Assembly (NCBI GenBank): GCA_030657355.1
Contig: CP131056.1
Location: forward strand, 2,252,501 to 2,316,500
Direction: 5' to 3'
Source: Radicibacter daui
Lineage (GTDB): Bacteria; Pseudomonadota; Alphaproteobacteria; Radicibacterales; Radicibacteraceae
Length of the DNA stretch: 64,000 bases
Of the stretch, positions 8,461-16,275 are shown piece after piece; the first letter of the stretch is position 1; each line of letters begins with the position of its first letter. Under the pieces are notes generated by a model. That model saw nothing but the letters and a program-made list of their open reading frames with translations. It searched no databases and was not told the origin of the DNA. Position numbers and translations under genes: made by a program.

Positions 8461-9245
8461 GCCTCCTGCCAGTAAGCTTCCATTTCTTCCAGCGTTGCCT
8501 CTGCCGGGCTGCGGCCTTCGGCGCCAAGACGTGCTTCTATGTGATGGAAGCGGCGGGTGAATTTGGCGTTGGTGGCACGCAGCGCGCCTTCCGGGTCGAT
8601 ATCGAGATGCCGGGCAAGATTGGTGACGGCGAAGATGAGGTCCCCGATCTCGTCTTCCAGCCGGGCCCGGTCAATCTGCGGTGCTGAAAGCTCGGCGCGC
8701 ACCTCGTCCATTTCCTCGGCGATCTTGTCGAAGATCTGCCCGGCATTTTCCCAGTCGAAACCGACACGGGCGGCGCGTTTTTGCAGCTTTGCGGCACGCA
8801 GCAGTGCGGGCAGGGCGGCGGCGACATCGTCCAGCACGCTGGTGCGGCCGTCCCTGGTGGCCGCCTTGGCCTTGCGCTCCTGTGCCTTCATATCCTCCCA
8901 GGCGCGGGTCTGCGCCTCGGCGCTTTCGACCTCAACGCTGCCGAAGACGTGTGGATGGCGGGCGATCATCTTGTCATTGACGGCGCGGGCCACATCCTCG
9001 AAGGCAAAATGGCCGTCTTCTTCCGCCATCCGGGAATGGAAAACGACCTGAAGCAGCAGGTCCCCGAGTTCCTCACGCAGGCTCGCCATATCGCCTTTTT
9101 CGATGGCATCCGCCACCTCATAGGCTTCCTCGATGGTGTAGGGCGCTATGGTTGTAAAGGTCTGCTCGATATCCCACGGGCAGCCGCCTTGCGGATCGCG
9201 CAGGCGGGCCATGATCTCCAGAAGACGGTTCAGTTCAGCGCTCAT
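8448..9245 (-). CDS. mazG: Nucleoside triphosphate pyrophosphohydrolase MazG
   Basis: House-cleaning NTP pyrophosphohydrolase of 265 residues with two MazG domains, as in E. coli MazG. The first domain carries LRDPQGGCPWD (about 16-26) and the metal-binding EExxE pattern in IEEAYEVADAI plus EELGDLLLQVVFH. The second has the equivalent EIGDLIFAVTNLARH. It hydrolyses canonical and damaged NTPs to NMP and PPi. It converges on the phosphatase gene and shares its terminator. The ATG is 16 bases after a stop in frame, and AACCGTCTT-type codons follow without a better start. Confidence 0.95.
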   Translation of the reverse strand: MSAELNRLLEIMARLRDPQGGCPWDIEQTFTTIAPYTIEEAYEVADAIEKGDMASLREELGDLLLQVVFHSRMAEEDGHFAFEDVARAVNDKMIARHPHVFGSVEVESAEAQTRAWEDMKAQERKAKAATRDGRTSVLDDVAAALPALLRAAKLQKRAARVGFDWENAGQIFDKIAEEMDEVRAELSAPQIDRARLEDEIGDLIFAVTNLARHLDIDPEGALRATNAKFTRRFHHIEARLGAEGRSPAEATLEEMEAYWQEAKGL

Positions 9246-9469
9246 TTTTCCTCAAGGCCGGTTTGCGGGCGATCAGGCAGGACAGGATGTTTGCCCATCG
9301 GGAGCGGTTTTTAGGCCCTGCGTCAACCCGGCAGCGTTCAAACAGCACCGGGCGGCGACATGCGGCCTTGAAACCTGCCGGCGAACGGGAGATATAAGGG
9401 CCTTCCGGCAGCTTGCCCAAGGGCGAATGCCGGAGAGCGCATTTTCCATGAGAATGAAGAAGACCCCCG

Positions 9470-9721
9470 ATGTCCGATAGCAGCGCCCTTCAGAACAAGC
9501 CGGTCAGCCCGCGCGGTATCGTGAGCGCCCTGTGTGCCACCGGTGTGATGGCAGGGCAGGCTCTGGCGCTTATTCTCGGCACCATCTGGGCGGTTGCCGA
9601 CGGTTTCGGTTTTGCGCCGGTCGTTGTTGACGGTCTTTATGTCGTGGCGACACTGATCGTGCTCTATGGCGCCTACAAATATGCCCGCCGGGCGGTCATC
9701 GCCGAGCGCAGCTATCAGTAA
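9470..9721 (+). CDS. Small membrane protein of unknown function
   Basis: An 83-residue protein with two predicted membrane helices, about residues 15-40 (GIVSALCATGVMAGQALALI and onward) and about 48-67 (VVVDGLYVVATLIVLYGAY). A short basic tail follows. No family is recognised. GAAGAAG lies 8 bases before the ATG. It stands alone between mazG (divergent) and a terminator. The 224 bases upstream hold nothing else that I can identify. Confidence 0.65.
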   Translation: MSDSSALQNKPVSPRGIVSALCATGVMAGQALALILGTIWAVADGFGFAPVVVDGLYVVATLIVLYGAYKYARRAVIAERSYQ

Positions 9722-9783
9722 GCCCTTGGTCCAGTTATAGGCAGCTCTGGCGGCCACCGTCGCGTGTTGTCAGGGTTTGGCGG

Positions 9784-9810
9784 GGGCGCTGTTTTAGCGC
9801 CCTTTCTTTT
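9784..9810 (+). terminator. Rho-independent terminator
   Basis: GGGCGCT (9784-9790) pairs perfectly with AGCGCCC (9796-9802) across a five-base loop, followed by TTTCTTTT. It ends transcription of the small membrane protein gene. The 80 bases after it are strikingly AT-rich (around 9810-9880) and probably hold the promoter of the next gene. Confidence 0.85.
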
Positions 9811-9964
9811 GATTGAAATAAGTTTGATAATGTAGATTATGGAAAATATAATATATATCCGTTTGTGTTAATTTCTCTCAAGGAAATACCGGGTATTATG
9901 GTGCCATTGTTTCTGGTGCCTTCGTTTCCGGCCGGCAGTCAGGTTCCTCAGGAGACCGGGTTTC

Positions 9965-10804
9965 ATGAGTTCTGCGACCCAGCGCCATATTGACCGTATC
10001 CGCGAACGCCTGCTGTCCACCGAAATGGTCACGGCCGGTGAAATCACTTTTACGCGCTACGAGTTCAATCTGGCCGCCGTGCTGGATTTTGAGCCGCATC
10101 TCGCCAATCTGCTCGATACCTGGGAGCAGCAGCCCCGCGCCACCGCCCGCCAGTTGCTGGAGAGCTACCAGCAGCGCAACGCCTTTACCCGCAACCTCTT
10201 CCAGCGCTTCCAGGTGGTGAATGTCGCCTCGGGCAATCCGCAGCACTTTACGCTCGAATATGTCGGCAAGGACGTCATCACCTATGGTCAGGAGCTGGAG
10301 AATCGCCGGCTGATCGAGGTGATGCCCGAGCCGATCTTCTGGAAGGCTGCCGCCGACTACTGGCGCGCCGCCGTTTGCGGCGAAGCGCAGTACAGTGTCG
10401 TTACCCATACCGGTTATGGTGTCTTTCGCAGCTATGGGCGCCTCGTGCTGCCGCTGCGGCCCGAAGACAGCAAGAAGGCTGCCGGCAGCGTTCTGGTGGC
10501 CGTCAGCTATATCGAACAGCCTCCGGTGGCCGAGGCTGAAGAAAAGGCGCCGAAGGCAACCGCACAGCCCAAACGCGACCAGCGCCAGATGAGCCCGGCA
10601 CTGGCTGCTGTCGACGAAGCCAACCGCGACTATGGCCAGGCAACGAACTGGCTCGGCGTTCTTGATGAGCGTATGCAGCGCGTCGCGCGCATGGTCGAAA
10701 TTGCCAAGGAATTGCGGCGAAGTGCCGCCCTGACAGAGGGCCCGGCGCGTGAAAAACTGCTGCTTGATGCCGGCGAACTGGAGCGCCGGGCCTCAAATCT
10801 CTGA
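9965..10804 (+). CDS. PAS-domain (PAS_5-like) protein with C-terminal extension
   Basis: A 279-residue cytoplasmic protein. Residues about 40-185 have the pattern of the PAS_5-type sensory domain common in Rhodospirillales: FTLEYVGKDVITYGQ, then a variable region and SYGRLVLPLRPE. The last 90 residues are a charged linker and a helical segment (RMQRVARMVEIAKELRR) that could mediate oligomerisation. No output domain is visible. No signal peptide. It is monocistronic after an AT-rich upstream region. Signal and partner are unknown. A shorter PAS_5-like protein is encoded at 55473-55988. Confidence 0.75.
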   Translation: MSSATQRHIDRIRERLLSTEMVTAGEITFTRYEFNLAAVLDFEPHLANLLDTWEQQPRATARQLLESYQQRNAFTRNLFQRFQVVNVASGNPQHFTLEYVGKDVITYGQELENRRLIEVMPEPIFWKAAADYWRAAVCGEAQYSVVTHTGYGVFRSYGRLVLPLRPEDSKKAAGSVLVAVSYIEQPPVAEAEEKAPKATAQPKRDQRQMSPALAAVDEANRDYGQATNWLGVLDERMQRVARMVEIAKELRRSAALTEGPAREKLLLDAGELERRASNL

Positions 10805-10943
10805 GCACATCGCCAACGGTGTCAGAGATTTGCACCGAACCGTTCCTGTAACACCCGAAAGCCGGTTTCAGGTGCCTCGTCCTGATCTCTGTCAAAAATA
10901 GTTTTCGAGCATCCCTTTATGCTCGTTTTCGGAGTCAAGCGTC

Positions 10944-10972
10944 TTGTGACCGGGCATTTGTTTATCCATAAT
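10944..10972 (+). promoter_or_regulatory. Candidate sigma70-type promoter of the peptide/YcaO cassette
   Basis: TTGTGA (10944-10949) and CATAAT (10967-10972) are separated by exactly 17 bases. This would start transcription near 10979, about 80 bases before the peptide start codon. A small hairpin (GGCTG/CAGCC, 11022-11034) lies in that leader. Inferred from consensus match only. Confidence 0.5.
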
Positions 10973-11057
10973 GGCGGTGCTCGGCTGCTTTCCGGAGATG
11001 ATTTTCGGCCTCTGGCCAATCGGCTGGCGCAGCCAAACAACTGGAGTGGAAGAAGAC

Positions 11058-11156
11058 ATGACCAAGCTCAGCAAGTCTGTTCCCGCAGGTTTCGGCCCCA
11101 AGGGTCTTGCCCGTACCGAGGACAAGTCCGCCGCCATGATCGATGGTGTCCGGTAA
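11058..11156 (+). CDS. Candidate RiPP precursor peptide (32 residues)
   Basis: A short gene encoding a 32-residue basic peptide with no cysteine. It begins MTKLSKSVPAGFGPKG and ends AAMIDGVR; the central region is glycine-rich. The ribosome binding site GGAAGAAG lies 4-5 bases before the ATG, a promoter-like pair lies upstream and a strong terminator follows 27 bases after the stop. The next gene is a YcaO enzyme followed by TfuA, the pair that installs backbone thioamides. A small gene with its own promoter and terminator just before ycaO is the usual layout of a RiPP precursor. Absence of Cys argues against azoline formation at Cys, but thioamidation needs no special side chain. No homologue is recognised; the assignment is by context. 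Confidence 0.62.
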   Translation: MTKLSKSVPAGFGPKGLARTEDKSAAMIDGVR

Positions 11157-11182
11157 GCTCTCGCCGTCTGACGAGACAACAG

Positions 11183-11222
11183 AAAATGGGTGCGGCGATC
11201 CCCTCGCCTGCACCCATTTTTT
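11183..11222 (+). terminator. Intrinsic terminator/attenuator between peptide gene and ycaO
   Basis: AAAATGGGTGC (11183-11193) pairs perfectly with GCACCCATTTT (11210-11220). The stem is extended by GGCGA/TCGCC with one bulged T, and is followed by T residues. It should stop most transcription after the peptide gene and let a minor read-through fraction reach ycaO-tfuA. That is the expected stoichiometry for precursor versus enzymes. Confidence 0.85.
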
Positions 11223-11263
11223 ATGGCCGTAACCGGCCGGAAACGGACTGGCAGGCATAAGGC

Positions 11264-12565
11264 ATGAACGAGATGGGCGGCCCGCAGCCAGGGCCTCTGG
11301 CACAAAACCGGCTGGCGACAAATGAGCCCGGACCGGCGGCTGACTTTACCCGCCGCAAGGGGCTGCGCACGCTGGCGCCGGAAGAGACGCTTGCCCGGCT
11401 GAAACCCTTGCTGGCACCGCTTGGCATTACCCGGGTCGCCGTGGTGACGGGGCTCGACCGGGTCGGCATCCCGACTGTTATGGTAGTCAGGCCCAATTCG
11501 CGCTCGCTGGCCGTTGCCCAGGGCAAGGGGCCGACGCTGGCTGCGGCCAAGGCGTCCGGCATCATGGAAGCGATCGAGTTCTACCATGCCGAAACGGTGG
11601 AACGCCCCCTGCTCCACCGCAGTGCGGAGTCCATGCTGCGGGCGGGCCTTCCCATCGTCGATATCGGCAAACTCGCCCATAATGCCGATAGCACCTTTCA
11701 TGAAGCCCGCAAGATTGCCTGGGTGGTCGGGCAGGACGTGGCGGATGGCAGCGACATCTGGGTGCCGCTGGAGCGCGTCAGCATGGATTTCACGCTGCCG
11801 CTGATGCCGGGAGACGGCGCCTTTATTGCCAATTCCAACGGCCTTGCTTCCGGCAATAGCCGGGAGGAAGCGCTGGCCCACGGGCTCTATGAGCTTGTCG
11901 AGCGCGATGCGCTGACCCTGTGGGAACTGGCGGACGAAAAAAACCAGCGCGCCACCCGGCTGGATCCGGCCTCGGCCACCGATCCCGTCGCTGCAGGCCT
12001 TGTCCGGCAGGTAAACGAGGCCGGGCTGCTGCTGGGCCTGTGGGACCTTACCAGCGATATCGGCCTGCCGGTGATCCTGGCGCGCCTGCTGGAGCCGGAG
12101 CCGCCGCCCTATCATGGCTTTCGCCCGGCTTTCGGTGTCGGTTGCCATCCGGACCGTGACGTGGCGCTGGTGCGGGCGGTGACGGAGGCCGCTCAAAGCC
12201 GCCTGACTTTCATCGCCGCGGCGCGCGACGATCTGAGTTACGCCGCTTATGCCCGGCAGTCAGGCCCGGAAATCTATGAGCGCTGGCTGGGCAGCATCGC
12301 CGATGGCGGCCCTTCACGCCCGCTCATCAGCGTGCCGTCCCCGGCGACCGGTGATCTTGCCGCTGATATCAGCATGACGCGGGCAAGGCTGGCCGCCTGC
12401 GGCCTGGGTCAGCTCATTACCGTCGACCTCACCAAACCCGAGATCGGCATTCCGGTGCTGCGCGTCATTGTGCCGGGCCTTGAGGACAAGATGGATACGC
12501 CGCTTTATGTCCCCGGCGAACGGGCGCTGGCGCAGTTCGGGCGCTTTCAGCCGGAGGAGGCGTAA
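11264..12565 (+). CDS. YcaO-domain cyclodehydratase/thioamide synthetase subunit
   Basis: ATP-dependent YcaO enzyme of 433 residues that activates backbone amides of a peptide or protein. The YcaO domain (about 55-410) shows the ATP/Mg-binding patterns: SxxxE in ASGIMEAIEF (S98, E102), the glutamate cluster in EEALAHGLYELVERDA (E201, E202, E210, E213) and TEAAQSR (E308, Q311, R313). The C-terminus ends QPEEA and lacks the proline-rich tail of azoline-forming YcaOs, consistent with a TfuA-dependent thioamide type. tfuA starts 2 bases after its stop. There is no separate E1-like or ThiF/Ocin partner and no transporter or protease gene nearby. Substrate: most simply the 32-residue peptide just upstream; a housekeeping protein target is the alternative. 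Confidence 0.9.
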   Translation: MNEMGGPQPGPLAQNRLATNEPGPAADFTRRKGLRTLAPEETLARLKPLLAPLGITRVAVVTGLDRVGIPTVMVVRPNSRSLAVAQGKGPTLAAAKASGIMEAIEFYHAETVERPLLHRSAESMLRAGLPIVDIGKLAHNADSTFHEARKIAWVVGQDVADGSDIWVPLERVSMDFTLPLMPGDGAFIANSNGLASGNSREEALAHGLYELVERDALTLWELADEKNQRATRLDPASATDPVAAGLVRQVNEAGLLLGLWDLTSDIGLPVILARLLEPEPPPYHGFRPAFGVGCHPDRDVALVRAVTEAAQSRLTFIAAARDDLSYAAYARQSGPEIYERWLGSIADGGPSRPLISVPSPATGDLAADISMTRARLAACGLGQLITVDLTKPEIGIPVLRVIVPGLEDKMDTPLYVPGERALAQFGRFQPEEA

Positions 12566-12567
12566 CG

Positions 12568-13320
12568 ATGAGCGATCTGCAGACCGTTGTCTTTCTGGGC
12601 CCCTCGCTGTCACTGGACGCAGCGCGGGCGCTACTGCCACAGGCTGATTTCCGTCCGCCGGTAGCGATGGGCGATGTACTGGCGGCTTGCGAGGCCGGAG
12701 CGCGTCGCATTGCGCTCATCGACGGTTTTTTTGAAAACCGCCCGGCCGTTTTCCACAAGGAAATCCTCTTTGCCCTCTCGGCCGGCTGCCGGGTTTATGG
12801 TGCCAGCAGCATGGGCGCACTGCGGGCTGCCGAACTGGCAGCCTTTGGTATGGAAGGTGTTGGCGCCGTCTATGCGGCTTTTGCCGACGGCACGCTGGAG
12901 GATGATGACGAGGTGGCGGTGACACATGCGCCGGGCGAGTTCGGATTTCGCCCGGTGAGCGAAGCGATGGTGAATATCCGCGCGACCATCGCTGCCGCCA
13001 TCGAGGCGGCTGTGCTGGCACCGCAGGAAGCAGCCGGGATCATCCACACGGCCAAAGAGCTTTCCTACAAGGAACGGCAGTGGAAGGCGCTGGAAAGCCT
13101 GTTTCCACCAGCTTTTGCCGTCTGGTTTGCCGCCCATGGCCCCGTGGATGTAAAGGGTGCCGACGCGCGTCAGCTCCTGATGCTTCTGGCGGCTACTGCG
13201 GTGTCCGATCCGGAGAGAGATGAGGCCTCCGAGCCGGCTTTTCTTTTCCAGCACACCGTCTATTTTGAGCGCGCCCGTGACGAAGCGCGGGGCCGGAACG
13301 GGCAGATGCCGTCCGGCTGA
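12568..13320 (+). CDS. TfuA-like protein, YcaO partner in thioamidation
   Basis: A 250-residue member of the TfuA-like family, named after the trifolitoxin locus. It is recognised by VVFLGPSLSLDAA at the N-terminus, IALIDGFFE, the highly conserved YGASSMGALRAAEL (about 72-85) and DDDEVAVTHAP. In characterised systems TfuA works with YcaO to deliver sulfur for peptide-backbone thioamidation (for example McrA thioglycine in methanogens, where YcaO and TfuA are paired). The gene is two bases downstream of ycaO and surely co-translated. Confidence 0.9.
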   Translation: MSDLQTVVFLGPSLSLDAARALLPQADFRPPVAMGDVLAACEAGARRIALIDGFFENRPAVFHKEILFALSAGCRVYGASSMGALRAAELAAFGMEGVGAVYAAFADGTLEDDDEVAVTHAPGEFGFRPVSEAMVNIRATIAAAIEAAVLAPQEAAGIIHTAKELSYKERQWKALESLFPPAFAVWFAAHGPVDVKGADARQLLMLLAATAVSDPERDEASEPAFLFQHTVYFERARDEARGRNGQMPSG

Positions 13321-13343
13321 CACCAGGCTGGCCGGCGTGACCC

Positions 13344-13535
13344 ATGGATTTGAAGACGACGGGACTGATTTTTGCCGGCTGCACGGCGGTGGCGCTGTGG
13401 GCCGGCATCATGGACCGGCGCCCTTATGACATTCACCGCCCGCGCCGCCTGCCCTATGTCCCTATCCTGCTGGTGGCCGGTGCGGCGGCGCTGCTTACCT
13501 TGCGGCACGTGCTGACCTTGCTGACAGGGCGCTGA
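13344..13535 (+). CDS. 63-residue membrane protein in the YcaO-TfuA operon
   Basis: A small protein with two membrane helices (about 5-22 and 40-58) joined by a basic Arg/Pro-rich loop (RRPYDIHRPRRLPYVP). No family is recognised. It starts 23 bases after tfuA on the same strand and is followed by a hairpin, so it is probably the last gene of the cassette. A role in export, immunity or membrane anchoring is possible but purely inferential. Confidence 0.55.
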   Translation: MDLKTTGLIFAGCTAVALWAGIMDRRPYDIHRPRRLPYVPILLVAGAAALLTLRHVLTLLTGR

Positions 13536-13549
13536 AGCATAGTGCTTCA
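13533..13549. terminator. Hairpin between convergent genes
   Basis: TGAAGCA (13533-13539) pairs with TGCTTCA (13543-13549) around a three-base loop. It sits between the small membrane protein gene, whose stop it contains, and the convergent metallohydrolase gene. There is no T-run, so termination strength is uncertain. Confidence 0.4.
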
Positions 13550-14323
13550 AGGGTCGGGCTGCTCGATCACCAGCCCGTCATAGGCGGGCTCGATGCCGGC
13601 AGGCAGCCGGTCCATCAGCGTGCGGTAATCCATATGATGGCTCATATGGGTGAGATAGCTGAGGCGCGGTTTCAGTTCGCCAATCCAGCCAAGCGTCTGC
13701 GCCAGATGCGAATGAGTGGGATGCGGCGCTTCGCGCAGGCAGTCCACCACCCACACATCCACGCCCTTGATCAGCTCCATCGCCCGCGCCGGCATCAGCT
13801 TCACATCGGTGGAATAGGCAAAATCGCCGAAGCGGAACCCGAGGCTCGGGCCCCGCCCGTGATCCTGCTTGAACGGCATGATCTTGAGGCCGCAGACGGT
13901 AAAGGGTGTGTGCGGGGTGATGATGTGGGTGGCAAAGGCCGGCACCGCATGCGGCGCGGCATCCTTGTTGCGGAAGATATAGGCGAAGCGGTCCCTGAAA
14001 TCCTCGAGCAGCGGCTGCGTCAGCCAGATATCGATGGGTTTGCCGCTGCGCCAGTTGAAGACACGCAGCTCGTCGATGCCATGGGTGTGGTCGGCATGCT
14101 CGTGGGTGTAGAGCACCGCATCGATGCGGTCGATGCCATGGGTCAGCAACTGCTGGCGCAGGTCCGGCGAAGTGTCGACGAGGATGCGGTAACCCTGATA
14201 CTCGACGAGAATGGAGGCGCGCAGGCGCCGGTTGCGTGGTTCGGCCGGGTCGCAGCTGCCCCAGTCACCATCGATCATCGGCACGCCGGAAGCGGTGCCG
14301 CAGCCAAGGATGGTGATTTTCAT
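13547..14323 (-). CDS. MBL-fold metallohydrolase (PhnP/lactamase-B type)
   Basis: Metallo-beta-lactamase superfamily hydrolase, 258 residues from the chosen start at MKITILGCGTASGVP. The zinc-binding motif THEHADH (about 75-81) is present, as are the later histidine/aspartate ligands (KQDHGRG, STDVKLM, LTHMSHHMD). The short GC-G-SGVP N-terminus is typical of the PhnP / tRNase Z-like group that acts on cyclic phosphodiesters. It is the last gene of the rlpA-to-MBL block, 34 bases after tatD. A 33-residue longer reading is possible but lacks similarity to the family. Confidence 0.88.
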   Translation of the reverse strand: MKITILGCGTASGVPMIDGDWGSCDPAEPRNRRLRASILVEYQGYRILVDTSPDLRQQLLTHGIDRIDAVLYTHEHADHTHGIDELRVFNWRSGKPIDIWLTQPLLEDFRDRFAYIFRNKDAAPHAVPAFATHIITPHTPFTVCGLKIMPFKQDHGRGPSLGFRFGDFAYSTDVKLMPARAMELIKGVDVWVVDCLREAPHPTHSHLAQTLGWIGELKPRLSYLTHMSHHMDYRTLMDRLPAGIEPAYDGLVIEQPDP

Positions 14324-14357
14324 TGTGCCGGCTCTCCGGTGCCCATGCGCATCTTCG

Positions 14358-15152
14358 TCAGGCGGCTGCGCGGGTAAAAAGCCGGTCGAAATTGGCCGTC
14401 GTTGCCGCGGTAATCTCTTCAAGGCTCACGCCGCGTGCTTCGGCCAGCACGCTTGCCGTATGGCGCACATAAGCCGGCTCGTTGCGTTTGCCGCGAAACG
14501 GCATCGGCGCCAGATAGGGGCTGTCGGTCTCCACCAGAATGCGCTCCAGCGGCAGGTCGCGTGCCAGTTCGCGCAGCTCGACGGACTTCTTGAAGGTAAG
14601 GATGCCGGAAAAGGAGATGTAGAAGCCGCCTTCCACCGCCGCTTCGGCGAGCGCCCTGCTGGAGGTAAAGCAGTGCAGAAGCCCGCGCAGCCCCTGCCCC
14701 AGCCCGCCTTCCTTCAGCAGCGCCAGCGTATCGTCCTCCGCATCGCGGGTATGGACGATGAGCGGAAGGTCAGTTGCCCGGCAGGCGGCCATATGGGTCA
14801 GGAAACACTTGTGCTGCGCGGCGCGCGGCGCCTTGTCGTAGAAATAATCGAGCCCGCTTTCCCCGATGCCGACGACACGCGGATTGGCGGCCAGCGCCAC
14901 CAGCTCGGCCTCGCTTACATCCTCTTCTTCGCCGGCATTATGCGGATGGGTGCCCACGGTGCACCACACGCTGTCATACCGCTCGGCGATCTCGCGGATG
15001 CGGTCAAAGCGGCGCACGCGGGTGCAGATGGTGACCATGCGGCCCACGCCATTATCGTGCGCGCGCTGCACGACGGCATCGCGCTCCTCCTCAAAATCCG
15101 GGAAATCGAGATGGCAGTGGCTGTCGACGAGCCGGGAGGTCAGATGAGACAT
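14358..15152 (-). CDS. tatD: TatD family metal-dependent deoxyribonuclease
   Basis: TIM-barrel metal-dependent hydrolase of 264 residues. It begins LVDSHCHLDFPDFEEE, with the metal-binding HxH, and shows ESGLDY, the histidines in HTRDAEDD and LHCFTSS, and the TDSPYLAP metal-binding aspartate motif. TatD enzymes are 3'-5' DNases involved in DNA repair and quality control. It follows holB by 34 bases. In many alphaproteobacteria metG lies between holB and tatD; here it does not. Confidence 0.95.
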   Translation of the reverse strand: MSHLTSRLVDSHCHLDFPDFEEERDAVVQRAHDNGVGRMVTICTRVRRFDRIREIAERYDSVWCTVGTHPHNAGEEEDVSEAELVALAANPRVVGIGESGLDYFYDKAPRAAQHKCFLTHMAACRATDLPLIVHTRDAEDDTLALLKEGGLGQGLRGLLHCFTSSRALAEAAVEGGFYISFSGILTFKKSVELRELARDLPLERILVETDSPYLAPMPFRGKRNEPAYVRHTASVLAEARGVSLEEITAATTANFDRLFTRAAA

Positions 15153-15186
15153 GTCGGGAACTTCCGCTGTCGGCCGGTTTGGAGGC

Positions 15187-16275
15187 TTACTGGCGACTGA
15201 TCGCCATCAGCGCTCCGAGCATGGCCTGGCGCCGGTCAAGATTGGCGCGGTCGGTATCGTTGAAGAGGTCGCGCACGGTTTCCCATACCGACATCCATTC
15301 CGCAAGGGGGCGGCCTGCTGCCAGGCGGGCGATGGCGGCCTGCTCACCTTCCACGATGGCACGCGGCGCGATGCCGGTGGCAAGGCCGCGCATGAAGCGG
15401 GCAAGCCACCATTCCATCAGCTCGCAGGTGGTGCGATAGGCGTTTTCTTCCGTCGCCCGGCCCAGCCGTTCGGCCAGCGCATGGATGCTGGAAATACTGG
15501 CCTCGGGAAATTCACGCATCAGGGCGACGAGCTCACCATAAAGCTCAAGCCCGCCATTTTGCTGCAGCATCAGCGCGCGGCCGATGCTGCCATCGGCAAG
15601 GCGCACCAGCGCGCCGCGTGTGGCGGCATCCAGATCCGGTTCGGCGCTCGCCAGAAGCTTGGCGACGATATCCTCTTCCAGCGGCGCCAGCGCCAGCGTG
15701 CGGCAGCGCGAGCGGATGGTGGGCAGCAGCCGCGCCGGGTTGTGGCTCACCAGCAGCAAAATGGCGCCGGCCGGGGGTTCTTCCAGCAGCTTCAGGATGG
15801 CGTTGGCAGCCGAACGGTTCATATGCTCGGCGCCATCGATCACGACGATGCGCCAGCCACCCTCTGCCGCTGTCTGCGTCAGGAACGGGCCGATACGGCG
15901 GGCGGCCTCGACGGTGATTTCACCACGCAGGCGCCCGCGTTTTTCATCGAACTCCCGCTCGACCACCAGCAGATCGAGATGCCCGCGCGAGACCACGCGC
16001 TGAAAAACCGGCGCGTCGGGCGCCAGATAAAGGCTCTGCGTCGGCTCTGCCGCCGGTGCATCGCCAAAAAGCGAGGGGCCGGCATCCTTCTGCGGCGGAT
16101 TGGCCAGCAGATGGCGGGCAAGGCGAAAGGCAAGCGTTGCCTTGCCGATGCCGGCCGGGCCGGTCAGCAGCCAGGCATGGTGCGGGCGCCCGCCGGCAAA
16201 GGCGGCCAGCAGCTGGGCCTCTGCCCCTTCATGCCCCTGCAGATCCGGATTGGCGCGGGGTTCGGGCAGGCTCAT
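15187..16275 (-). CDS. holB: DNA polymerase III subunit delta'
   Basis: Clamp-loader subunit of 362 residues. The N-terminal AAA+ fold has Walker A GPAGIGKATL (about 39-48) and sensor/Walker B-like VVIDGAEHMNRSAANAILK, followed by LEEPP and the SRC motif (RSRCRTL) that contacts the neighbouring subunit. The zinc-binding cysteines of gamma/tau are absent, as normal for delta'. The start overlaps the tmk stop (ATGA), so translation is coupled. Confidence 0.93.
   Translation of the reverse strand: MSLPEPRANPDLQGHEGAEAQLLAAFAGGRPHHAWLLTGPAGIGKATLAFRLARHLLANPPQKDAGPSLFGDAPAAEPTQSLYLAPDAPVFQRVVSRGHLDLLVVEREFDEKRGRLRGEITVEAARRIGPFLTQTAAEGGWRIVVIDGAEHMNRSAANAILKLLEEPPAGAILLLVSHNPARLLPTIRSRCRTLALAPLEEDIVAKLLASAEPDLDAATRGALVRLADGSIGRALMLQQNGGLELYGELVALMREFPEASISSIHALAERLGRATEENAYRTTCELMEWWLARFMRGLATGIAPRAIVEGEQAAIARLAAGRPLAEWMSVWETVRDLFNDTDRANLDRRQAMLGALMAISRQ

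Noticed and set aside
10971-11057. In-frame 29-codon extension of the 32-residue peptide
   Set aside because: Its ATG overlaps the candidate -10 box and lies upstream of the predicted transcript start; the internal ATG has a good ribosome binding site.
10892-12196. 434-codon minus-strand frame opposite the peptide gene and ycaO
   Set aside because: It lies antisense to conserved YcaO motifs and reads as Arg/Gln/His-rich noise.
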